From: Paracoccaceae bacterium
GTDB taxonomy: Bacteria; Pseudomonadota; Alphaproteobacteria; Rhodobacterales; Rhodobacteraceae
Assembly: GCA_024742695.1 (NCBI GenBank)
Contig: JANSXY010000011.1
Span: 43,849-107,848, forward strand
Length of the DNA: 64,000 bases
Direction: 5' to 3'
Position 1 is the first letter of the stretch; each line of letters starts with the position of its first letter. Of this stretch, positions 17,648 through 26,200 are shown in pieces. The notes under the pieces were generated by a model. The model saw nothing but the letters and a program-made list of their open reading frames with translations, did no database searches and had not been told where the DNA came from. The position numbers and the translations under genes were made by a program.

Positions 17648-18238
17648 TTGCTCTGGTCGCTGATCGCCGGTCTCGCGGCGGTCGTACTGGCGCTTGTCGC
17701 GGCGATCGTGCTGGCGCTGTGCCTGCCATGGTTCGTCTCGCTGGCGGCGCGCACCGCACCGCAGGCCGGCTTCCGGCTGGAACTGCGCCCGTTCGGCCCG
17801 CGGTTCCCGGCGCTCTTGCGGCTTCGGGGCCTGTCGTGGCCGAGAGGGCCGCGTCCGGCGGAGGAAACCGGCGTCGCCCCGGCCCCGCCGGCCACCCGCC
17901 GGCATCGGCGAGGCGCGGCGGGGCGCCGTCTGACACCGCGGCTCCTGCACCATGCGCCGGTTCTGCTGGGCGGCCTTCGCGCGGTGTTCCGGATCGAGCG
18001 GCTGGTGCTCAGCGGCCGGGTCGGCCTGCCTGATCCGGCCGATACCGGGCAGCTCTTCGGGGTGATCCTGCCGCTCTCCCACGCCTGCCCCTCCGACCGG
18101 GTCGCGATCGCGGTCGAGCCGGTGTTCGACGGTCCGGCCTTCGAGGCCGAGGCCGAGGCCCGCCTCCGCGTCCAGCCGATCCGCCTGCTGCCCTCGGTCG
18201 TCCGGTTCGGCTGGCGCGTCTTCGTGCGGCCGGCATGA
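17648..18238 (+). CDS. DUF2953-like membrane-anchored protein
   Basis: About 196 aa. The N-terminus is a single strongly hydrophobic segment (residues 2-30, WSLIAGLAAVVLALVAAIVL), followed by a beta-rich domain and a C-terminal segment (PIRLLPSVVRFGWRVF) typical of DUF2953 proteins. The start is uncertain. A TTG at 17648 sits just after the GerW stop and begins at the membrane helix; an in-frame GTG at 17564 would overlap GerW by 77 bases. It is co-directional with GerW, and its stop overlaps the start of the next small gene. Confidence 0.6.
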   Translation: MLWSLIAGLAAVVLALVAAIVLALCLPWFVSLAARTAPQAGFRLELRPFGPRFPALLRLRGLSWPRGPRPAEETGVAPAPPATRRHRRGAAGRRLTPRLLHHAPVLLGGLRAVFRIERLVLSGRVGLPDPADTGQLFGVILPLSHACPSDRVAIAVEPVFDGPAFEAEAEARLRVQPIRLLPSVVRFGWRVFVRPA

Positions 18239-18465
18239 CGGTGCGCATCGAACCGCCGGTGGTGGTTGCCGGCCACGTGCTGCGCGCGGTCGTGACGGTT
18301 CGCCGCGATGCCGCGCCGATGGGCGCGCGCGGGATCGCCGCGCACGGCGAAAAGCGCCCCGTCGCGATCATCGTCGGCACTGGCGCGGCAGCCCGCCTGC
18401 TGGGCCTTGACGGCGCCGAGCGCGCACCCGAGGACTTCGGCCTGACCCCACAGGACATCGCGTAG
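18235..18465 (+). CDS. Small protein in the GerW operon, function unknown
   Basis: A 76-aa product, starting at an ATG overlapping the stop of the DUF2953-like gene (ATGA). It has alternating valines (VVVAGHVLRAVVTVRR) suggesting beta structure, and an acidic C-terminus (GAERAPEDFGLTPQDIA). No family is recognised. The tight overlap and coding-like composition make a real third gene of the GerW cluster likely. Confidence 0.5.
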   Translation: MTVRIEPPVVVAGHVLRAVVTVRRDAAPMGARGIAAHGEKRPVAIIVGTGAAARLLGLDGAERAPEDFGLTPQDIA

Positions 18466-18529
18466 CCCGGCACCCCGCTGCGCCACCGCCCGCTGCCCGC
18501 CGTCCGCCCCGGCGCTGGGCCGCCGCTGT

Positions 18530-18543
18530 TTGATCCAGATCAT
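18530..18543 (+). promoter_or_regulatory. FNR-type box upstream of the YeeE/YedE pair
   Basis: TTGAT-CCAG-ATCAT matches the FNR/FnrL consensus TTGAT-N4-ATCAA at nine of ten positions. Its centre lies about 65 bp before the start codon of the downstream transporter gene, suitable for activation under low oxygen if the transcript starts near 18578. No good -10 is visible, as expected of an activator-dependent promoter. Confidence 0.5.
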
Positions 18544-18600
18544 TCTCCGTCAAATGCGGAAAGATGAATGTGAGATCACAACCAAGGGAGGAGCGACGCC

Positions 18601-19116
18601 ATGCAGTCACCACCACGTCCATTCTGGAACCCCCTGGCAGCCGGCATCGTGCTGGGCCTCGCGCTGCTTCTGACCTTCGTGATCACCGGCAACGGGTTGG
18701 GCGCCTCGGGTTTCGTCACCCGCATGGCGGTGCAGGTCAACGCCTGGGCCGCGCCGGAGGCGGCGGCGGCCAATGCCTATTTCGGCCCCTTCGTGCTGGC
18801 CGGCGCGCCCCTGGTGTCGTGGATCACCTGGGAGGTGATCGGGGTGCTGATCGGCGCCTGGCTGGGCGCCCGCGGCGCGGGCCGCACCCGCGTGACGGTG
18901 GAACGCGGGCGGCAGGTCTCGGTCGGCGAACGCTTTGCCTGGGCCTTCGCCGGCGGCGCGCTGGTGGGCTTCGGCGCGCGGCTGGCGCGCGGCTGCACCT
19001 CGGGGCTTGGCCTGTCGGGTGGCGCGACGCTGGCGGTGGCGGGCTTCGTCTTCCTGGCCGGGTTCTTCCTCGCCGGCTTCGCCGTTTCGATGATGTTCCG
19101 GAGGATCTGGCAATGA
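18601..19116 (+). CDS. YeeE/YedE half-size transporter, first of pair (PmpA-like)
   Basis: A 171-aa membrane protein with about four hydrophobic segments. The conserved cysteine is in ARGCTSGLGLSGGATLAVAG near residue 140, a hallmark of short YeeE/YedE proteins. In sulfide-responsive operons two such half transporters (PmpA and PmpB) occur together, probably forming a heteromer for sulfur species. The ribosome site is strong (AGGGAGGAG). Its stop overlaps the start of the second half gene (ATGA at 19113-19116). Confidence 0.88.
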   Translation: MQSPPRPFWNPLAAGIVLGLALLLTFVITGNGLGASGFVTRMAVQVNAWAAPEAAAANAYFGPFVLAGAPLVSWITWEVIGVLIGAWLGARGAGRTRVTVERGRQVSVGERFAWAFAGGALVGFGARLARGCTSGLGLSGGATLAVAGFVFLAGFFLAGFAVSMMFRRIWQ

Positions 19117-19748
19117 GCTTTCCGCTTTACGACCTGAGCCTGCCGAGCGGTCTGCTGGCCGGCCTGCTGTTCGGCTACGCGCTGGAGGCCGCGGGCTTCG
19201 GCAGCCCGCGCAAGCTGACGGCGCAGTTCTCGCTGCGCGATTTCGCGGTGTTCAAGGTGATGTTCACCGCGGTGCTGGTGGCCGCGATCGGGCTTTACCT
19301 TCTGCGGCTTGGCGGCGTGATCGGCGTGCAATCGGTCTATATCCCCACGCTCTATTTCTGGGCGATCCTCGCCGGCGGCCTGCTGATCGGCGGCGGGTTC
19401 GCACTGGGCGGCTACTGTCCCGGCACCTCGATCGTCGGGCTTGCCTCGGGACGGATCGACGCGGTGGTGTTCGTCGCCGGCATGATCGCCGGCACCACCG
19501 CCTTCGCCTATGTCTTCGAGCCGCTGACCGGCTTCTATTTCGCCTCCAAGGGCCCGGATGCACAGCGTCTGCCCGATCTTCTGGGCCTGCCGGAATGGCT
19601 GATCCTGGCCGCGCTGGTCGCTGTCGCGGTGCTGGGCTTCGTGCTCGGCTCGCGGCTGGAACGCGCGCGCGGCGGCCCGCTGACCGCCGAAGAGGTCTGC
19701 GCCGACGCGGATACGGCCGCGCCCCGCGGCGCGATGGCCCGCCCCTGA
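19113..19748 (+). CDS. YeeE/YedE half-size transporter, second of pair (PmpB-like)
   Basis: A 211-aa membrane protein with about five hydrophobic segments and the characteristic motif LGGYCPGTSIVGLASGRIDA near residue 105, whose cysteine is expected to face the transport path. It has a charged C-terminal tail of about 30 residues. The start overlaps the preceding half transporter, so the two are made together. It is followed after 26 bp by a gene for an exported phosphatase-like protein, completing a likely three-gene operon under the FNR-like box. Confidence 0.88.
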   Translation: MSFPLYDLSLPSGLLAGLLFGYALEAAGFGSPRKLTAQFSLRDFAVFKVMFTAVLVAAIGLYLLRLGGVIGVQSVYIPTLYFWAILAGGLLIGGGFALGGYCPGTSIVGLASGRIDAVVFVAGMIAGTTAFAYVFEPLTGFYFASKGPDAQRLPDLLGLPEWLILAALVAVAVLGFVLGSRLERARGGPLTAEEVCADADTAAPRGAMARP

Positions 19749-19774
19749 AACCGCCAACCGAGGAGGAAAGACCG

Positions 19775-20500
19775 ATGAGGACGAAAGAGACCCGCAAGAG
19801 CCTTCTGGCCGCAGCGCTCGGCCCGGTGGCGGCGCTCGCCGTCGGCGCCGCCGCGCCCGCCCCCGCCGCGGCGCAGGCGGTGAACCCCTGCGCCCCGGCC
19901 GCCGTGGCGCCCACCAATCCCTGCGCCCCGGCCGCGGCCCCGGCCAATCCCTGCGCACCCGCCGCCGCGCCCGCGCAGACGGCCGAGGCCCCGGCCGCCG
20001 ACCTGCCCAAGGGCCCCTACGACACGACGACGAAGTATCCGCAGGCCGTCTACGGCAACCAGATGCCGAACATCGTCAACAACTACCTGCGCGCCACGCC
20101 CTACATCGGCACCGGCGGCGTGATCGATCCGACGGGAATGCCGATCCTGAAAAGCCTCGGCTTCAAGACGATCGTCAATCTCAACACCGCCGACGAGGGC
20201 GCGACAGCCGAGGAGGCGCTCGCGCGGCAGGCGGGACTGGCCTATGTCAACATCGCGGTGCCGACGACGGCCCCGACCGCCGGGCAGGTGGCCGAGTTCG
20301 CGAAGATCGCCGAGGATCCGGCGGCCTACCCGATCCTCGTGCACTGCGAATCCTCCAACCGCGTCGGCGCGCTCTGGGCGCTGTACCGCGCCTCGACCGG
20401 GGTGCCGGCGATGATCGCGGTGGAAGAGGGCCGCGCCGTCGGCCTCAAGACCAGTCGCGAGGGCGCGGTGCGCGAGGCGCTGGGGCTGCCGGCCCTGTGA
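19775..20500 (+). CDS. Exported phosphatase-like protein (DSP-PTPase/DUF442-like fold) with NPCAPAA repeats
   Basis: A 241-aa product. Residues 1-30 form a signal peptide, followed by a low-complexity segment with three NPCAPAA repeats (about residues 33-62). The folded part (70-241) resembles the fused-PTPase/DUF442 group: LGFKTIVNLNTADEG, then the active-site-like loop LVHCESSNRVGALWALYR. The Cys and Arg are separated by four residues (HCESSNR), as in DUF442-type sequences, not five as in classical tyrosine phosphatases, so the activity is uncertain. A very good ribosome site (AGGAGGAAAG) precedes the ATG. Following the PmpAB-like pair suggests a periplasmic role in sulfur handling. Confidence 0.7.
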   Translation: MRTKETRKSLLAAALGPVAALAVGAAAPAPAAAQAVNPCAPAAVAPTNPCAPAAAPANPCAPAAAPAQTAEAPAADLPKGPYDTTTKYPQAVYGNQMPNIVNNYLRATPYIGTGGVIDPTGMPILKSLGFKTIVNLNTADEGATAEEALARQAGLAYVNIAVPTTAPTAGQVAEFAKIAEDPAAYPILVHCESSNRVGALWALYRASTGVPAMIAVEEGRAVGLKTSREGAVREALGLPAL

Positions 20501-20554
20501 TCCGGCGCGGGGGCGGCCGGCCCGCCCCCGCCCGCCAATTCCCGGAGCGATGCC

Positions 20555-21307
20555 ATGACCGCCGCCACCGCCGCGCCCCCGGCGCGGCTTCTGCCCGACC
20601 CCGACCTGTCCACGCTGCCCGCCGCGCGGCTGGAAGAGATGCACGACGCCGCCGCGACGATCCTGCGCTGCGAGGCGGCGCTGGCGAAATCGCGGATGAG
20701 CGTGGTGTCCGAGGTGCTGCGCGGCCAAGGCGATTTCGCGGTCTGGGCGCGCTATCCGAAGGGCGATGTCTTCGACACCGAAACCCATTCCCACTACTTC
20801 TACCATGCCCACGCGCCCGAAGAGATGATCGAGGGCGAGAACGGCCACTTCCACCTGTTCCTGCGCCCCGCCGGGCTGGCGCCGGGGCTTGCCCCCTGGG
20901 CACTGCCCGGCGCGCCGGTGCCCGAGGACGAGGCGGCGCGCTTCATCCATGTCGTCGCGATCAGCGTCGATGCGCATGGCGTGCCGCTGCGTCTGTTCAC
21001 CACCAACCGCTGGGTGACCGACGAAACCCTCTACCGCGCCGGGGATGCAATCGGCCTGCTCGACAGCTTCGCGATGGAAGTGGCGCATCCGAACTGGGCG
21101 GTCAGCGAATGGCTGACGGCGATGGTCCGGTTCTGGCGCCCGCAGGTCGAGGGGCTGTTGCAGCTGCGCGACGCGGTGCTGGCCGATCTGGCCACGCGCC
21201 AGCCCGATACCGCCCCGACCGAGGATCGCGGCGTCCAGAACACCGCCGAGTGCCGGCTGGACCGCGCCACGCAGATCGCCGCCATCGAGGCCGCGCTGGG
21301 GATCTGA
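20555..21307 (+). CDS. Conserved hypothetical protein, probably DUF6969-like
   Basis: A 250-aa soluble protein without signal or membrane segments. The middle part is histidine-rich (THSHYFYHAHAPEEMIEGENGHFHLF, in two parts at about residues 75-105), which could bind a metal. The C-terminal half ends in helices with RATQIAAIEAALGI. From memory this resembles DUF6969 proteins of alphaproteobacteria, of unknown function. It has a ribosome site (CGGAGCG) and lies 54 bp after the phosphatase-like gene, possibly in the same operon. Confidence 0.65.
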   Translation: MTAATAAPPARLLPDPDLSTLPAARLEEMHDAAATILRCEAALAKSRMSVVSEVLRGQGDFAVWARYPKGDVFDTETHSHYFYHAHAPEEMIEGENGHFHLFLRPAGLAPGLAPWALPGAPVPEDEAARFIHVVAISVDAHGVPLRLFTTNRWVTDETLYRAGDAIGLLDSFAMEVAHPNWAVSEWLTAMVRFWRPQVEGLLQLRDAVLADLATRQPDTAPTEDRGVQNTAECRLDRATQIAAIEAALGI

Positions 21308-21323
21308 GCGCGGCGCGCCCCGA

Positions 21324-21342
21324 CCGGCCAGGACCGGGCCGG
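21324..21342. terminator. Hairpin between convergent genes
   Basis: CCGGCC (21324-21329) and GGCCGG (21337-21342) flank a 7-base loop, between the convergent stops at 21307 and 21351. There is no T-tract, so this is only a candidate bidirectional terminator. Confidence 0.35.
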
Positions 21343-21350
21343 CGCACCGG

Positions 21351-21788
21351 TCAGTCGTGCGGCGGGTTGCGCGAGGCCTGCAGGGCGCGTTCGCGTTCGG
21401 GCCAGGTGGAGCGGATATAGGCGAGCACGTCCCAGATCTCGTCGTCCGACAGCACCCCGCCGAAGGCCGGCATCCCGCTGGTGAAGCCCTTGACCCCCAG
21501 CTTCTCGATCACGCCCTGCCCGCCGATCTGCGTGTATTCGAAAAGCTGCGCGTTGGAATGATGCCAGGTGTGGCCGGTCGCGTCATGCGGCGGCGCGGGC
21601 AGGATCCCGTTCTCGTCCGGCTGCCGCCAGTCGGGCTGGCCCTCCAGATCGGCACCGTGGCAGGCGGCGCAGTGTTCGGCGTAAAGCGCGGTCCCGCGAG
21701 ACAGGTCGCGGTCGTCCAGTTCATGTCCTGCCGGCGCGGCCGTCGCCGCGAGAAAGGCTGGCAGCAGCGCCGGCATCAAGCGCCTCAT
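21351..21788 (-). CDS. Exported c-type cytochrome
   Basis: A 145-aa protein. An N-terminal signal peptide (residues 1-20) precedes a single class I cytochrome c domain: haem attachment site CAACHG near residue 41 and a distal methionine in FTSGMPAFGGVLSDDEIWDVLAYI near 105. The stretch between contains HDATGHTWHHSNAQLF, a His-rich insertion typical of the cytochromes found with multicopper oxidases. The start overlaps the end of the multicopper oxidase gene (ATGA), so the two are co-translated and the cytochrome may accept or deliver electrons to it. Confidence 0.88.
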   Translation of the reverse strand: MRRLMPALLPAFLAATAAPAGHELDDRDLSRGTALYAEHCAACHGADLEGQPDWRQPDENGILPAPPHDATGHTWHHSNAQLFEYTQIGGQGVIEKLGVKGFTSGMPAFGGVLSDDEIWDVLAYIRSTWPERERALQASRNPPHD

Positions 21789-23134
21789 GCCACCTCCACC
21801 CAGGTTTTCATGCCGGCGGCCTGGTGGCCCAGCATGTGACAATGCAACAACCACTTGCCGGGGTTGTCGAAGCCGCACAGGATCGCCCGCGTCTCGCCCG
21901 GCGCGACCAGTGTCGTGTCGCGCAGGTCGCCCGGCGCGCCACCTGCGTCCAGTTCGAAGAAATGGTGCCCGTGCAGGTGGATACCGTGCGGGAAGGCGGT
22001 ATCGTTGATCAGCACGATCTCGGCGGTCTCGCCGCGCGCGAACCGGGCGAACGGGGCCTCCGCCATGCCGGAGATGCCGTTGAAGGCCCAGATGTCGTCG
22101 CCGGCATGGCGGCCGCCCATCGCACCACCTTCCATTCGCAGGGTCAGCCGCTGCGTGGGCGCGGCCGGCGGGGCCACCCGCGCGGCGGGCAACGGGCCGA
22201 CGACGCCGCCGATCGGCTCGGGGTTGTCGCCTTCCGCCGCGATCCGGCCGAGTTCGTAGGGCCCCTGCCGCGTCGGGAAATCGAAGCGCACCGTGCCGGT
22301 CACGTCGGCGATGACGTCGAGCCGCTGCGCCGGGGCCAGCACGATCTCGCCGATCTCGCGCGGCGCGGCCAGCGGCATCCCGTCCAGCGCGACGATCCGG
22401 CCCGTCACCCCGGAGATCTCCAGCGGGAAGACCCGCGCGGTGGCGGCGTTGATCAGCCGCAGCCGCACCCGGTCGCCGCGGCGCACGTGCGTGACCGAGG
22501 CGATGGCGCGGGCATAGTTGCCCAGCCGCCCGGCATGGGCGAAGTCGTGGCGATTGCCGAAGCCCTCGATCAGCGCGCCGGTCTCCTCCAGCCGCCAGTC
22601 GTCGATCAGCACGGTGATGTCGTGATCGACGGCGGGCGGATCGGGTTCCTCGACGATCAGCGCGCCGTAAAGCCCGCGCTCCACCTGCTCCCACGACCGG
22701 TTGTGCGAATGGTACCAGAAGGTGCCCGCATCCGGCGCGGCGAAGCGGTAGCGGAAATCCTCGCCATCCTCCACGACCGGCTGGGTCAGCCCCGGCACGC
22801 CGTCCATCGCGTTGTCGATCCGGATACCGTGCCAGTGCAGCGCCGAGGCCGCGCCGGTGCGGTTTTCGAACATCACGTCCAGCACCTCGCCCTGCCGCAG
22901 CCGCAGGTCCGGCCCCGGCGTCGTACCGTTCAGCCCCAGCATCGCGGTCGTGCCGTCGCCCTCGGGCAGGATCTGCGCGATGACCGGGCCGGCCGTCAGC
23001 CGCCGTTCCGCCGCAAGTCCGGCGCGCGGCAGCGCCACGGCGGCGAGGCCCGCGCCAAGAACCATGCGGCGGGTCAGCGCGGGGCCCTGTGGCCGCCGTC
23101 CCGTCGCGGACGCCATGCGCGTGATCCCGGTCAT
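21785..23134 (-). CDS. Tat-exported multicopper oxidase
   Basis: A 449-aa periplasmic oxidase. The N-terminus has a twin-arginine motif (LTRRMVLGAG) and a hydrophobic stretch ending GLAAE. Copper sites: ALHWHGIR (near residue 100), FWYHSHN (near 140), FPHGIHLHGHHF (near 385) and LLHCHMLGHQAAGM (near 430). The last supplies the type 1 copper ligands, with Met as axial ligand. All ten His positions of the trinuclear cluster appear present. Substrate is unknown: Cu(I), metals or organic compounds are all possible. The ATG at 23134 has GGGGAGAGGGCG just upstream. It is the first gene of a two-gene operon with cytochrome c. Confidence 0.9.
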   Translation of the reverse strand: MTGITRMASATGRRPQGPALTRRMVLGAGLAAVALPRAGLAAERRLTAGPVIAQILPEGDGTTAMLGLNGTTPGPDLRLRQGEVLDVMFENRTGAASALHWHGIRIDNAMDGVPGLTQPVVEDGEDFRYRFAAPDAGTFWYHSHNRSWEQVERGLYGALIVEEPDPPAVDHDITVLIDDWRLEETGALIEGFGNRHDFAHAGRLGNYARAIASVTHVRRGDRVRLRLINAATARVFPLEISGVTGRIVALDGMPLAAPREIGEIVLAPAQRLDVIADVTGTVRFDFPTRQGPYELGRIAAEGDNPEPIGGVVGPLPAARVAPPAAPTQRLTLRMEGGAMGGRHAGDDIWAFNGISGMAEAPFARFARGETAEIVLINDTAFPHGIHLHGHHFFELDAGGAPGDLRDTTLVAPGETRAILCGFDNPGKWLLHCHMLGHQAAGMKTWVEVA

Positions 23135-23258
23135 CGCCCTCTCCCCGTTCCGCCGATCGCGGTGCGATCGTGCCCTACCGCCGCCGCGCGATCCAGACAC
23201 GACTGCGAGAGAGGCCGGCGTGGGCGGGCCGCCGGCGGGCGCGCCGGCGGCGGTCGGG

Positions 23259-26200
23259 TCAGACCAGCGGGGTCGACAGTTGCACGTCGTCGGCGCCCAG
23301 CAGGCCGTGCGCAAGCCCCTCCAGCACCACCACGGTATCGCTGTCCAATGCCAGCCGCGCGTCGTTGCCGCCCGGATCGTTCGGCGACAGCAGCGCCTGC
23401 ACCTGCGCGAAATCGGTGAAGCCGAAGGCGGACAGGTCGAGGATGTCGTCCTCGCCCGGATCGAAATCGAGGATCGTGACCTCGCCCGCCACATCCCCGA
23501 TCCGGAAGGTATCGGCCCCCGCGCCGCCCGACAGCCGGTCGGCCCCGCCGCCGCCCGACAACAGGTCATCGGCCAGCCCGGCATAGAAGATCTCGTCATC
23601 CGCGGTGCCGATGATCGTATCCGCGCCCTCGGTTCCCACCCGCGTCACCGCCCCGGTGAAGTTGCCGCCGTAGACGACATGGGCCGCGCCGGCATAATCG
23701 CCGTTGGTATCCTCGGCAAAGCCGCCCACCAGCAGGTCGTCGAACCCGTCGCCGTTCAGGTCGCCCGCGCCGCTCACGTCCCAACCCGACAGGTCGGACA
23801 GCTTCACGCCCTCGATCGCGAAACCGCCGGTGCCGGCCTCGATATCCGACAGCATCACCGGCGCGTCATCGGCGCGGCCGAAGACGACATAGGTGGTTTT
23901 CGCGACCTCGGGAACCGCGGGATCCTGGCTGGTGTTCGCCCCGAGGATCACGTCATCCAGCCCGTCGCCGTTCACATCGCCCGCGCCGCGCACGTTGAAG
24001 CCGGCGCGCTCGCCCTCGAGCTTGCCGAGGATCGCGAACCCGCCGCCCGTGCCGGCCTCCGCCAGGTCCGACAGGTCCACCGCGGCATAATCACCGCCCG
24101 TGGCATCCGCGGTCCTGCCGAAGATCACGTAGGCCGCCCCGGCATTGCTCACCCCGTTCGGGTCGGAATTGTGGGCCGAGACGATCACATCGGCCAGCCC
24201 GTCGCCGTTCACGTCGCCCGCCGCATCGACCGAGTCGCCGATGGTGTCGCCATCGTTTGCGCCACGGATCAGGAAGCCCTTGTCGCTGCCGTCCGCGATC
24301 TCGGACAGGTCGGGGAAATCGTAATCCTCCGCCGTGCTGCCGAAGACGACGAAGGCCGCTCCGGGATTGGCATTCGCCTCGTCCAGTTCCCAACGCGGCG
24401 CGCCGACGATCATGTCATCCACGCCGTCGCCGTTCACGTCGCCCGCCCCGGCCGTCCAGTGTCCCGCCAAGCCATCGTTGTCGATGCCCAGCATCCGGTC
24501 GCCCGCGTCGCTTGCCTCCGCAACGAGCGCCGAAACCGCCACCGCGCCGCCATCGGTCTTGCCGAAGACGACATAGGCCGCGCCGGGATTCGTCGCGTAA
24601 TCGCCACCAGGTGCCCTGATGTTGCCCAGAACCAGGTCGTCCAGCCCGTCGCCATCCACATCGCCCGCACCGTCAAGGCCAAAGCCAAGATGGAGGCCGG
24701 GACCACCGCCCTTGATCAGGAAACCGGCGGGCGTGGCGCTGTCGTCGGTCGATTCGGTGGCGAATTCGGACAGAGCCACGGCATCGGTGTCGGACTTGCC
24801 GAAGACGACATAGGCCGCGCCGGAGTCCTCCCCCGCCGCATCGGCATTGTAGGCCCCGACGATCACGTCATCCAGCCCGTCGCCGTTCACGTCGCCCGCG
24901 CCGCGCACGCTGAAGCCGGCCGCGTCGTCCGTCGGCGCGCCGTTGATCACGAAGCCGCCCTCGCCGGCCTCGATGGCGGCGAGATCCACCTCGGCGCCGT
25001 GCTGCCCGGTGCTGCCGAAGATCACGTAGGCCGCCCCGGTCCAGCCGTCGCCGCGCCCCGGCGCGCCGATAACCATGTCGTCCAGCCCGTCGCCGTTCAC
25101 GTCACCCGCCGCGCCCAGGCGGATGCCGAATGTGTCCTCGGCGCTCAACCCCCGCATCACGAAGCCGCGCGCGTCGTCGTTTTCCTGCACCTCGGAAAGC
25201 TGCACCGCGGCGACCGGCCCGCCAGTCAGGCCCACGCCCTGTTCGATCTCGATCCGCGCGCGGCCGGATTCGTAGACGTCGAAGGTGATGCCGCCTTCGG
25301 TCACGCTGCCGGCGGCCGACCAGGCGATCCCGGTCAGTTCCACCGCATCCGTGCCGTCGCCCGTCACCCGCAGCGTGTTCGTCCCCGCCGACAGCCGCTG
25401 GAGATCCAGCGCCGACAGCCGCAGCGTGTTGCCGTTTCCGGCGAGATCGACGGTTTCGATCGACCGGATCGGCAGGTCGCCCAGCCCGGTCAGGTCGAGC
25501 GTCACGCCGCTGCCGTCCAGCCGCAGCGTGTCCGCGCCGGTGCCGCCGTCGATCCGCGCGAAGGACAGGTCGGCCACCGCCAGCACATCGTCCCCGGCGC
25601 CGCCGTAGACCACGTCTTCGCCGCCACCGCCGAGGATCGTGTCATCCCCCAGCCCGCCGGTGAAGCCCTCGACCGCGTCCGTGCCGGTGAGGCTGTCGGC
25701 CTCCGCCGTGCCGATCCGCGTCACCGCCCCGGTGAAGTTGCCGCCGTAGATCACGTAGGCCGCGCCGGAATCCTCGCCGTTCGGATCGTCGCGGCTGGCC
25801 CCCACCACGAGGTCGTCGAACCCGTCGCCATCCACGTCCCCCGCCGCGGCGACGTTGACGCCGACGCCGGGTGTATCGCCCGTGATCCGGAACCCGCCCT
25901 GACCCGCCGCGATGTCGGACACCTCGACGACAGACGCGTCGGTCTTGCCGAAAACGACATAGGTGACCGGATCGGTGCCGATGTTGTAGAAATCCGCGGC
26001 GGTGACGATCAGATCGTCCAGCCCGTCGCCGTTCACATCCCCGGCGCGGCTTACGATGGTGCCAAGTTGCTGTTGCTGAAACAGGCCGGCGATGCGAAAC
26101 CCGCCGCCCTGCCCCGCCGCCAGCGTCGACAGGTCCACGGTGTCCGGATCGCCGCCGCCGAAGACGACATAGGCGGAGCCGGTGTTGTCGGTATAGGGGT

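Noticed and set aside
18541..18570. CATTC-N20-GAATG as an SqrR-type operator before the YeeE/YedE pair
   Set aside because: The spacing is far longer than the N8 recalled for SqrR sites, and 5-bp arms are expected by chance; the FNR-like box is stronger.
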